This document shows positions 1 to 6,662 of a stretch of DNA of 11,472 nucleotides, piece after piece. The notes under the pieces are model-generated. The model was not told the origin of the DNA, did no database searches, and was given only the letters and a program-made list of their open reading frames with translations. The position numbers were made by a program, and so were the translations under genes. Source of the stretch: an uncultured Prevotella sp. (GTDB lineage Bacteria > Bacteroidota > Bacteroidia > Bacteroidales > Bacteroidaceae); assembly GCA_934196725.1 (NCBI GenBank), contig CAKPWR010000072.1, positions 1 to 11,472 on the forward strand, written 5' to 3'. Positions within the stretch are counted from its first letter, which is position 1, and the number at the start of each line of letters is the position of its first letter.

Positions 1-31
1 AATGCAATGCGGGAGAGTAGGTAGCCGCCTT
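1..31 (+). rRNA. rrf: 5S ribosomal RNA, 3' end only
   Basis: The first bases (tgcgggagagtaggtagccgcc at about 8-29) match the conserved 3' end of bacterial 5S rRNA: the GAGAGTAGG block of arm IV followed by the closing 3' strand, in the form seen in Bacteroidales. E. coli 5S has the equivalent ATGCGAGAGTAGG near its 3' end. The rest of the gene, and presumably the 16S and 23S genes, lie left of the window. A strong terminator follows at 43. The exact 3' end is uncertain by a few bases because the matching 5' strand is not visible. Confidence 0.82.
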
Positions 32-42
32 CTTTTATCAAG

Positions 43-80
43 AGCCTCAGATTTCGAAAGATTTCTGAGGCTTTTCTGTT
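43..80 (+). terminator. Intrinsic terminator of the rRNA operon
   Basis: A 9-base-pair perfect stem (AGCCTCAGA at 43-51 with TCTGAGGCT at 64-72) encloses a 12-base loop that itself contains the palindrome TTTCGAAA. It is followed by a T-rich tract (72-82). It starts about 12 bases after the 5S 3' end, as expected for the end of an rRNA operon read on the + strand. Confidence 0.85.
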
Positions 81-240
81 TTCTCACGCAGATTATTTGT
101 TTTCATGCGGCTTTTCTTTTTCCCACAGATGTACGCAGATTTTTTGCTGGCTTATAGTTTTCTACCGTATTATCTCTTTTGCACAGATTTTGCTAGTGAA
201 CTTTGACTTTTTGTATTATGTGAGGGAATTATATATAATG
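81..240. repeat. Non-coding spacer with degenerate CGCAGAT-type repeats
   Basis: The spacer between the rRNA terminator and the next hairpin contains copies of a short degenerate unit: cacgcagatt (85-94), cacagat then tacgcagatttttt (124-145) and gcacagattttg (181-192). From memory, similar CACGCAGAT/CACAGAT runs occur in other Bacteroidales intergenic regions; I cannot search to confirm this. No credible gene is present: a 63-codon open frame at 97-288 runs through the following terminator hairpin and has a Phe/Cys-rich, low-complexity product. Confidence 0.4.
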
Positions 241-272
241 AAAAACCCAGAACAATGCTGCTCTGGGTTTTT
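241..272. terminator. Bidirectional intrinsic terminator ending the sulfatase operon
   Basis: The stem AAAAACCCAGA (241-251) pairs with TCTGGGTTTTT (262-272) around a 10-base loop. Because the left arm starts with five A and the right arm ends with five T, each strand presents a GC-containing stem followed by a U-run. It lies 67 bases past the stop of the last - strand gene (stop at 340-342), so it can end the sulfatase transcript and also catch + strand read-through from the rRNA operon. Confidence 0.75.
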
Positions 273-339
273 CTTTCATTCATTTTGAGATGTTGTTATC
301 TTAAAATATTTCATTAACTTAATATAATTGGTACTCTTG

Positions 340-1872
340 TTATTTTACTCTTCTCAAGATATTTTGCATTTCGAAAACAACTTTAGGATTTGCTTCTGCT
401 ACGTTGTCCTGTTCGTAGAGATTGTCTGAGATTCGATAGAGCTGAGGATTAGGATTATTGCCGGTCTCAATCTTTGGACCCCATTTTATCATCTTAGAGC
501 CATCATTTGGCTCTATGTATTTCCATTCTTTCGTACGAATTGAAATTACATGATTGTTTGACATTTCTGCAACCCATGGACGATGGGTATTGTCGTTGCC
601 GAGCAGATTTCCAAGATGGTTTTTGCTGTCGGGTGCACTGCCTTTAGGGAAGGTTGCACCAATTAGATTACCAAAGGATGCCATGAAGTCAATCTGTGAC
701 ATGAGAATATCTGAGGTCTGATTAGGTTTTACCGACATTGGCCAACGAACGATAACAGGAATAGCTGTACCGCCTTCGAAAGCGCTGTACTTGTTACCAC
801 GCCAAGGACCTGCAGGCTTATGACCATTCAAAAGCTCTTCTGCCTGATCCTGATAACCATCATCTACAACAGGACCATTATCACTGGTCAACAAAACGAT
901 AGTGTTATCTGCAATTCTAAGTTTATCCAAAGTCTCCATAATCTTACCTACAGACCAGTCGAACTGCACGATAGCATCGCCGCGAACTCCCATGCTACTT
1001 TTTCCCCGGAAACGTTCATGTGGGAAACGAGGAACGTGTACATCGTTTGTTGCAAAATAGAGGAAGAATGGATGATCGCTGTTCTTTTTGATGAAGTCAA
1101 TGGCATGTGTGGTGATGGAATCTGCGATATTTTCATCTTTCCACAATGCCTTGCCGCCACCCTTCATATAACCAATTCTTCCGATACCATTCACAATTGA
1201 CATGTTATGACCATGACTAGACTTCATGTTATAGCATAATTCCGGATTGTCTTTTCCCGTTGGTTCTCCTTGGAAGTTTTTGAAATAGCTTACTTCAATA
1301 GGAGCAGAAGGATCGTAGTTGGCAACCTTACCATTTTCAATATATACACAAGGTACACGGTCAGCTGTAGCAGCCATGATGTAGTGATAATCGAAACCTA
1401 TGTCAGCCAAAGCTGCTGGTAGTGGAGCATTCCAGTCTTGTTTACCTGTTTCTGCACCCAATCCCAGGTGCCATTTACCGATGGCGCAGGTAGTATAGCC
1501 AACACTTTTGAACATATCTGCCATTGTAAACTGGGTAGGTTTGATGATCATACCTGCATCACCAGGAGCAACATCAGTACCAGGTCTGCGCCAGGCATAT
1601 TCACCAGTTAAGAGCGAATAGCGTGATGGGGTACTTGTAGAGGCGATAGCATGGGCATCAGTAAATCGAATACCTTGCTTAGCTAATTTATCTACATTTG
1701 GTGTCTGAACGTTTTTGGCACTATAGCATCCTAAGTCTCCATATCCTAAGTCATCAGCTAAGATGATGATAACGTTCGGACGCTCTTTGTTTACTTTTAC
1801 TTTCTTTGCGCCCATCGTTGAGGTACAAACCAGTGGCGACATTAAGGCAATTGTTATATAAGTTTTATTCAT
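340..1872 (-). CDS. Family S1 sulfatase, Ser-type, arylsulfatase A-like (possible Gal/GalNAc sulfatase)
   Basis: This 510-residue secreted sulfatase would hydrolyse a sulfate ester on a sugar in the periplasm. A Sec signal peptide covers about residues 1-22. The alkaline-phosphatase-like core starts at RPNVIIILADD (31-41), with metal ligands Asp40/Asp41. The formylglycine signature S-T-P-S-R is at 80-84, so Ser80 is the residue converted to formylglycine. GKWH is at 132-135, VH at 278-279, the second metal pair Asp331-Asn332 in TSDNG, and a GNKYSAFEGG segment at 359-368. All core catalytic positions are present and the length is normal for S1. It is the last gene of the - strand cluster, 65 bases after the maturase gene and 67 bases before a terminator. 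The central segment (about 160-245) recalls Bacteroides sulfatases active on 6-sulfated Gal/GalNAc (S1_15-like), but I cannot decide the subfamily from memory; 3- or 4-sulfate specificity remains possible. Confidence 0.93.
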   Translation of the reverse strand: MNKTYITIALMSPLVCTSTMGAKKVKVNKERPNVIIILADDLGYGDLGCYSAKNVQTPNVDKLAKQGIRFTDAHAIASTSTPSRYSLLTGEYAWRRPGTDVAPGDAGMIIKPTQFTMADMFKSVGYTTCAIGKWHLGLGAETGKQDWNAPLPAALADIGFDYHYIMAATADRVPCVYIENGKVANYDPSAPIEVSYFKNFQGEPTGKDNPELCYNMKSSHGHNMSIVNGIGRIGYMKGGGKALWKDENIADSITTHAIDFIKKNSDHPFFLYFATNDVHVPRFPHERFRGKSSMGVRGDAIVQFDWSVGKIMETLDKLRIADNTIVLLTSDNGPVVDDGYQDQAEELLNGHKPAGPWRGNKYSAFEGGTAIPVIVRWPMSVKPNQTSDILMSQIDFMASFGNLIGATFPKGSAPDSKNHLGNLLGNDNTHRPWVAEMSNNHVISIRTKEWKYIEPNDGSKMIKWGPKIETGNNPNPQLYRISDNLYEQDNVAEANPKVVFEMQNILRRVK

Positions 1873-1878
1873 AATAAT

Positions 1879-1919
1879 AGTTTATCCGAATAAACGTTTA
1901 TTCTAATATTAGTTTATAC
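1879..1919. promoter_or_regulatory. Palindromic AT-rich spacer, possible operator
   Basis: The 65-base gap upstream of the last sulfatase contains a perfect 16-base palindrome, GAATAAACGTTTATTC (1888-1903), abutting a perfect 10-base palindrome, CTAATATTAG (1903-1912). The hexamer GTTTAT occurs three times at exactly 16-base steps (1880, 1896, 1912). This could be a protein-binding site for separate control of the downstream sulfatase, or an RNA hairpin at a processing site. It lacks a T-run after the stem, so it is not a typical terminator. No Bacteroidetes-type TTTG / TAnnTTTG promoter pair was found here. Confidence 0.4.
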
Positions 1920-1937
1920 TATTAAAGGTAACCAGTA

Positions 1938-3176
1938 TTATATTTGTGAGTTGCAGTTCAGTACTTTCATGATATTCGATGGAGGACGTTCTGCCAATAG
2001 TTCTCTCTTCATAAAATCCATATAAGGAGCTACATGCGAATAGTACTGATAGTATCCCTGGCAGAGATAGTTCAGGCCCGGCTCTCCATACTTATCCTTC
2101 TCAAACCGGTTCTTGGGGCATTCGCCATGGCAGGCGAATGCCATGGCGCACTCCTTGCACTGGCGGGGCAGCGAAGTATGCTTCAACCGGCTGAAAGCCT
2201 GCTGCTTTTCGCCATAAAGCATGTCGATGAGCGACTGGTCCTTGATGTTACCCAGCTTGTATTCCGGAAAGACAAAGTGATCGCAGGAATATACATCGCC
2301 ATTGTGTTCCATCACGCCTGCATGACCGCACTCCTTGGAGTAGGCGCAGATGCCTGGCAGCACACCCATCCAGTTGGCAAGTGTGCAGTCGAAGATTTCC
2401 ACAAAGGTCTTACCCACATCGTGGCGCACCCAGTCGTCGAAGATGGTGCAGAGGAAGTTGCCCCACTGTTCCGGGGTAACGGAAGCATCCGCAAGCGGAA
2501 TCTCTCTGTCGTCTGCAAGACTCGCCAAGGTGCGACCGTCTTCATGTTCCGTCAGTCGTTCCACGATAGGGGTAAACTGTAAGTACTGGCAACCGTTGTC
2601 TCTGAAGAAATGATAGAACTCCAGCGGATGTTCTGTGTTGTAGGCATTGACCACCGCCATAGCATTCCATTCCACCCGATGTTTCTTCAGCAAGCTGATG
2701 CCCTGCATCACCTTTTCCCAGGAAGGCTTTCCGGCAGGAGTTACGCGATAGTGGTCGTGATACTCCTGGGGGCCGTCGATGGAAATGCCTACCAGCCAAT
2801 GGTTCTGTGCAAAGAACTCGCACCATTCGTCGGTGAGGAGTGTGCCGTTGGTCTGGATGACGTTATCTATCTGTTTGCCGTGGGCGTACTTCTTCTGAAG
2901 CGCCAGCGCTTTCTTATAGAAGTCGATGGAGCGCATCAGCGGCTCGCCTCCGTGCCAGGTGAAAAGCACCTGGGGCATGGTTTGTGCCTCGATGTACTCT
3001 CGGGTGAATTGCTCCAGCATCTCATCGCTCATCAGATGGCGGTGGGAGTTCTGGTAAAGATTGTTCTTTTCCAGGTAATAACAGTATTTGCAAGCTAGGT
3101 TGCAATGGGCGCCTGCCGGCTTCAGCATCACATACAGTGGCTTGGCAAATGGGGTTGCTATGTTGTCGTTCATCAT
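1938..3176 (-). CDS. Anaerobic sulfatase-maturating enzyme (radical SAM/SPASM, anSME)
   Basis: This cytoplasmic radical-SAM enzyme oxidises the active-site Ser or Cys of sulfatases to formylglycine without oxygen, before their export. The 412-residue protein has no signal peptide. The SAM-cluster motif CNLACKYC gives Cys25, Cys29 and Cys32; GGEP is at 76-79. The C-terminal SPASM region has eight cysteines (277, 283, 298, 340, 343, 349, 353, 372) whose spacing closely matches the two auxiliary 4Fe-4S clusters of characterised anSMEs. Asp299 directly after Cys298 is at the position of the proposed catalytic base. It therefore looks fully functional. It is the counterpart of the B. thetaiotaomicron enzyme known as ChuR/BT0238. 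It starts 11 bases after the stop of the upstream sulfatase, so the two are surely cotranscribed. Two adjacent ATG codons (3176 and 3173) are possible starts. GC is visibly higher than in the flanking genes. Confidence 0.95.
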   Translation of the reverse strand: MMNDNIATPFAKPLYVMLKPAGAHCNLACKYCYYLEKNNLYQNSHRHLMSDEMLEQFTREYIEAQTMPQVLFTWHGGEPLMRSIDFYKKALALQKKYAHGKQIDNVIQTNGTLLTDEWCEFFAQNHWLVGISIDGPQEYHDHYRVTPAGKPSWEKVMQGISLLKKHRVEWNAMAVVNAYNTEHPLEFYHFFRDNGCQYLQFTPIVERLTEHEDGRTLASLADDREIPLADASVTPEQWGNFLCTIFDDWVRHDVGKTFVEIFDCTLANWMGVLPGICAYSKECGHAGVMEHNGDVYSCDHFVFPEYKLGNIKDQSLIDMLYGEKQQAFSRLKHTSLPRQCKECAMAFACHGECPKNRFEKDKYGEPGLNYLCQGYYQYYSHVAPYMDFMKRELLAERPPSNIMKVLNCNSQI

Positions 3177-3187
3177 ATTTTTTCTTT

Positions 3188-4723
3188 TTAAAACTCTGGC
3201 AGCGTTATCTTGAAGTCCTTGCTGTCTCTGTGCTCCTTCTGGATGGCAGCCAGCAGATCTTTTACGATTTCAGGATGTTCTGCCGCCACATCGTGGTCTT
3301 CGTGAATATCCGAAGCCAGGTTGTAGAGGCGAGGTTTGCCTTTCACTACTACCATCTTCCAGTCGCCCTTTCTCACGCCAATCTGGTCGGTCTCATGAAA
3401 TTCCCAATAGAGGTATTCGTGGTGCTTCTGCTCGGCATCCTTGCCCAGAAGGGTAGGAGCGATGGAAATACCGTCGAAGCCGTCGCCAGCCAACTCCTTG
3501 TTGGTGTAGCGCTTGGCGAAGTTCTTGATTCCGGCAAGGTCGCAGAAGGTTGGCATCAGGTCGTAGAAGGCAAACTGGGTGTCGTTTACGCTGCCTGCCT
3601 TGATGTGTTCTGGCCACCAGGCGATGAATGGGATGCGGATGCCGCCCTCGTAGCACTGGCGCTTCAAGCCCTTCAACTTGCCGTCGCGACCGAAGAACTT
3701 CGGATCGGCGCCGCCCTCCTCGTGAGGACCGTTATCCGAGGTAAAGATTACCACGGTGTTCTTGTCGAGGCCCTTCTCCTTCAGTTTGGCGAATACTTCG
3801 CCTACATACTGGTCGAGACGGGTAATCATTCCGGCAAACTGGGCGTGGGTATGAACTGCGGCGTTGTATCGGGAATCTTCCCATCCGCCCCAGGTCTTGT
3901 CCTCGAAGAATTTCTTCTGATAATTCTCCAGGATAGAATCCTCTGGCTGAGCCAGTTCGGCATGAGGCAGGGTATAGGTGAGGAATCCCACGAAAGGATG
4001 CTCGCAGTCTTGCTTGTCAAGCCACTCCAAAGCCTTGTCGTGGATGATGCGGGCAGAATACTGCTTGCGCTTGAAATAGTCCTTGCCGAACATCGGGTAC
4101 TGGATATTCTGCTCCATGATTTCTCTTACCACAGCCGTATCTCCCTGCGACTTGCTGTAACGGTTCAGGAAGTTGGGATAATAAAGATGTGCCTGGAACT
4201 GACAGATGTAGCCGTAGAATTCATCTACGCCACGCTTGTCGGGAGTAGATGCAGAACCTTCGTATCCGCCTGCCCATTTTCCGAAGACACCGGTGCGGTA
4301 GCCCTTGTCCTTGAGCATTTCCGGAAGAATCTTATGCCGTGGGTCGTAAGGTTCCTGACCCACCACAGAAAAGTCCTCGTTTACTCCATACTTTATCATC
4401 GGCACGTTTCTCCAATACTCTTTGTTACCTCTTACGTGGGTGTGGCCGGAATGCTGACCGGTCATGATGGTAGCACGTGAAGGGGCTGAAACCGGCGAAC
4501 CGGCGTATGCCTGGGTGAATCGCATTCCCTCTCTTGCCATCTGGTCGATGTTGGGCGTATGGATGTATGGCTGCCCGTAGCAAGCTAAATCACCATATCC
4601 CATATCATCGCAGAGGATGAAGAGGATGTTGGGCTGCTGCACGTTCTGCTTAGCCCACACAAGGGTAGGCAGGCAAATCATGCCTACCCCTGTGAGCCAT
4701 ATTGTTTTGCTAGTTCTATTCAT
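3188..4723 (-). CDS. Family S1 sulfatase, Ser-type, GKW-A variant
   Basis: A 511-residue secreted sulfatase with a signal peptide over about residues 1-24 (hydrophobic 7-24, ending VWA). The core starts at QPNILFILCDD (30-40), with Asp39/Asp40 as metal ligands. The signature S-A-P-S-R is at 79-83, so Ser79 is the formylglycine precursor. The second metal pair is Asp330-Asn331, LPHAE is at 252-256, and KGLKRQCYEGGIRIPF spans 351-366. The usual GKWH is GKWA (148-151), so the histidine that contacts formylglycine in classical arylsulfatases is replaced by Ala. A class of Bacteroidetes sulfatases carries Gly there, so this probably marks a subfamily and not a dead enzyme. From the HSGHTHVRGN and LPHAE context it resembles enzymes acting on 3- or 4-sulfated Gal/GalNAc (S1_16- or S1_20-like); this is tentative. 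It lies 55 bases after the upstream sulfatase and 11 before the maturase. GC is higher than in the flanks. Confidence 0.93.
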   Translation of the reverse strand: MNRTSKTIWLTGVGMICLPTLVWAKQNVQQPNILFILCDDMGYGDLACYGQPYIHTPNIDQMAREGMRFTQAYAGSPVSAPSRATIMTGQHSGHTHVRGNKEYWRNVPMIKYGVNEDFSVVGQEPYDPRHKILPEMLKDKGYRTGVFGKWAGGYEGSASTPDKRGVDEFYGYICQFQAHLYYPNFLNRYSKSQGDTAVVREIMEQNIQYPMFGKDYFKRKQYSARIIHDKALEWLDKQDCEHPFVGFLTYTLPHAELAQPEDSILENYQKKFFEDKTWGGWEDSRYNAAVHTHAQFAGMITRLDQYVGEVFAKLKEKGLDKNTVVIFTSDNGPHEEGGADPKFFGRDGKLKGLKRQCYEGGIRIPFIAWWPEHIKAGSVNDTQFAFYDLMPTFCDLAGIKNFAKRYTNKELAGDGFDGISIAPTLLGKDAEQKHHEYLYWEFHETDQIGVRKGDWKMVVVKGKPRLYNLASDIHEDHDVAAEHPEIVKDLLAAIQKEHRDSKDFKITLPEF

Positions 4724-4736
4724 ATATTGATGATTG

Positions 4737-4772
4737 AATCTGATGAAATCTAATCTGATAAAAATCTAATCT
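4737..4772. repeat. Short direct repeats in the spacer between two sulfatase genes
   Basis: In the 55-base gap between the sulfatase genes, aaatctaatct occurs twice (4746-4756 and 4762-4772, 16-base step) and AATCTGAT occurs at 4737-4744 and 4752-4759. The pentamer AATCT appears five times (4737, 4747, 4752, 4763, 4768). It may be a slippage-derived AT-rich repeat or a binding site; the sequence does not decide. No terminator hairpin is visible here, so read-through between the two sulfatases is expected. Confidence 0.45.
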
Positions 4773-4778
4773 TAGATC

Positions 4779-6470
4779 TTATTCATCTACTTTCAAGTTC
4801 TTGCGGTAGTTAGCGAGAAGCTTCTTCAATTCCTTTTCAATCTTTTGAGTACCAGGCTGACCGTAGATGTTGTGCAACTCATTAGGGTCATTCTTGATAT
4901 CATATAGCTCCCAGTAGTCGATGTCGGCATCATCGGTGAAGTAATTGATAGACTTGAGTGCATTGAAGCAGTTGTTCTCTCTTGTACCTGGCTGTGCCTG
5001 GTACTTGTTCTCTACCACGGCTCTCTCGCCACCCTTGCCGTAGAAATGAATCAGCTTGTAGCGCTCGGTGCGCACACCGTCGTGCTTGCGTACCAGGTGA
5101 TAGGTTGGGTAGTCGTAGTAGTGATAGTACAGGCTCTTGCGCCACTTCTTCACAGGCTGACCGGCAAACAGCGGCTGGAGTGATGTTCCAGGCATGTACT
5201 TAGGTTTCTGCAAACCAGCCAGGTCGAGGAAGGTAGGGGCGAAGTCGATGTTCTGAACCATCTGGTTACACTCGCTCTTTGGCTGGATGTGCTTAGGATA
5301 GCTGATGATGAGTGGAGTGTGGAATGACTCCTCATACATGAATCGTTTGTCAAACCATCCGTGCTCACCCATATAGAATCCCTGGTCAGAGGTGTAGACA
5401 ATAATAGTATTATCTGTAAGATTGTTCTTATCGAGATATTCCAGAAGTCTGCCAACGCTCTCATCTACAGAAGCGATAACAGCCATGTAGTCGCGGATAT
5501 AGTTTTGGTATTTCCACTCGATCAACTCCTTGCCTGTCAGGTTCTTGCTCAGGAATTCACGGTTGCGAGGCATATAATAAGCATCGATGATAGCACGCTG
5601 CTGTGGAGTCATTCGGTTCATTTCGCCCATCAATCCACCGTAAGAATCCCTGCCTTCTGGTGTAGAAGGATCGTACATCTCTGGAACCTTCAAGTCACGA
5701 ACCATTTCCATGTACTTATCAATAGACATCTTCTGTGTAGAAGCAGCAGAACCACGGGTTTCATAATCATCCCAGAATGTCTCTGGCAATGGGAAGTTCA
5801 CTTTGCCATATTTGCTTACGTACTTGGTGCTTGGCATCCAGAGGCGATGAGGTGCCTTGTGGTGAACCAATAGGCAGAAAGGCTTGTTCTTGTCTCTATC
5901 ATTCAAGTACTCGATGGCATGGTCGGTGATGAGGTCGGTGGCGTAGCCCATCTCCTGCTTGAAGTTGCCATACTGGCCGGTAGAAGCGAAGGTAGGGTTA
6001 TAGTATTGACCCTGGTCATCCAGAACATGATAGTAGTCGAATCCCTTAGGACTGCATGACATGTGCCACTTTCCAACTACAGCAGTAGAATAACCAGCCT
6101 GCTGCAACAGTTCTGAGAAGAAGGTTTTGGTAGAGTCGATACCCTCAGCCAGTTGTCGCTGTCCGTTCTGGTGACTGTAAAGACCAGTCATCAGACATGC
6201 ACGGCTTGGTGTAGATAGAGAGTTCTCCACGAAAGCCTCGTTGAATTTCATTCCCCTTTCAGCTAGGCGGTCGATGTTTGGTGTTGGAGCCAATTTGGAA
6301 ATTGGACTACCGTATGCACTGATGGCTTGCATTGCATGGTCATCACACATAATATACAAAATGTTTGGTCTATTTCCTGCATTCTGTGCGAAGATTGACA
6401 ACGGCATTACTTGCAGAGCTGCCAATGCGAGTAATGAACGGTTGTTTTGCTTACGATAGTTGTTAATCAT
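4779..6470 (-). CDS. Family S1 sulfatase, Ser-type, N-acetylglucosamine-6-sulfatase-like
   Basis: A 563-residue secreted sulfatase. The signal peptide spans about 1-28 (IFA before Gln29). The core begins RPNILYIMCDDHA (34-46), with Asp43/Asp44 as metal ligands. The signature S-T-P-S-R is at 86-90, so Ser86 becomes formylglycine. GKWH is at 133-136, HHKAPH at 203-208, and the second metal site is Asp362-Gln363 in YTSDQG, followed by GEHGWFDKR (368-376). The SDQG plus GEHGWFDKR block and the helical insertion around 230-330 are typical of bacterial GlcNAc-6-O-sulfatases (S1_11-like, such as B. thetaiotaomicron BT4656). A GlcNAc-6-sulfatase named MdsA has been described from a mucin-desulfating Prevotella, so the activity fits the likely host. 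It is the first gene after the terminator behind susD and probably starts the sulfatase transcript. Specificity is inferred, not proven; related S1 subfamilies share parts of this motif set. Confidence 0.93.
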   Translation of the reverse strand: MINNYRKQNNRSLLALAALQVMPLSIFAQNAGNRPNILYIMCDDHAMQAISAYGSPISKLAPTPNIDRLAERGMKFNEAFVENSLSTPSRACLMTGLYSHQNGQRQLAEGIDSTKTFFSELLQQAGYSTAVVGKWHMSCSPKGFDYYHVLDDQGQYYNPTFASTGQYGNFKQEMGYATDLITDHAIEYLNDRDKNKPFCLLVHHKAPHRLWMPSTKYVSKYGKVNFPLPETFWDDYETRGSAASTQKMSIDKYMEMVRDLKVPEMYDPSTPEGRDSYGGLMGEMNRMTPQQRAIIDAYYMPRNREFLSKNLTGKELIEWKYQNYIRDYMAVIASVDESVGRLLEYLDKNNLTDNTIIVYTSDQGFYMGEHGWFDKRFMYEESFHTPLIISYPKHIQPKSECNQMVQNIDFAPTFLDLAGLQKPKYMPGTSLQPLFAGQPVKKWRKSLYYHYYDYPTYHLVRKHDGVRTERYKLIHFYGKGGERAVVENKYQAQPGTRENNCFNALKSINYFTDDADIDYWELYDIKNDPNELHNIYGQPGTQKIEKELKKLLANYRKNLKVDE

Positions 6471-6561
6471 AATTTTTATTTGTATAGTTAAAAATTAGTG
6501 TTGATTTTTGTTGCGTTTTATATATGGTGATGTGATAGATTATATAGATTAACAAAATTGC

Positions 6562-6592
6562 AAAAAGAGGGGTGCCATCTCGGCACACCCTC
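6562..6592 (-). terminator. Intrinsic terminator after susD
   Basis: Read on the - strand, GAGGGTGTGCC pairs with GGCACCCCTC (10 base pairs with one bulged base at 6587) around a 5-base loop and runs straight into TTTTT (6566-6562). The GC-rich stem and U-run are classical. It lies 70 bases after the susD stop and 91 bases before the first sulfatase start, so it should end or attenuate the susCD message and make sulfatase expression depend on read-through or on its own promoter in 6471-6561. No clear TTTG / TAnnTTTG promoter was found in that stretch. Confidence 0.85.
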
Positions 6593-6613
6593 TCAATGTT
6601 TTACATGAACTCA

Positions 6614-6631
6614 CTTCTTTAGATAAAGAAG
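6614..6631 (-). other. Small hairpin in the susD 3' untranslated region
   Basis: CTTCTTT (6614-6620) pairs with AAAGAAG (6625-6631) around AGAT. It sits 31 bases past the susD stop and upstream of the terminator hairpin. It is AT-rich and has no U-run, so alone it is not a terminator; it may protect the susCD message 3' end. Confidence 0.35.
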
Positions 6632-6662
6632 GTTTCTTATTTTTATATGATTACCTATGAAG

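Noticed and set aside
97..288. Small + strand open frame of 63 codons after the 5S gene
   Set aside because: It runs through the terminator hairpin at 241-272, has a Phe/Cys-rich product with no domain, and has no supporting ribosome-binding site.
3137..4480. Long + strand open frame of 447 codons opposite the middle sulfatase
   Set aside because: It is a shadow of the GC-rich sulfatase gene on the other strand. The product is low-complexity, rich in Val/Leu with no recognisable domain, while the opposite frame has all sulfatase motifs.
5359..5403. Asp-Gln instead of Asp-Asn in the second metal motif of the GlcNAc-6-sulfatase-like protein
   Set aside because: The SDQG form together with GEHGWFDKR is familiar in functional bacterial sulfatases of this type, so it is not a sign of inactivity.
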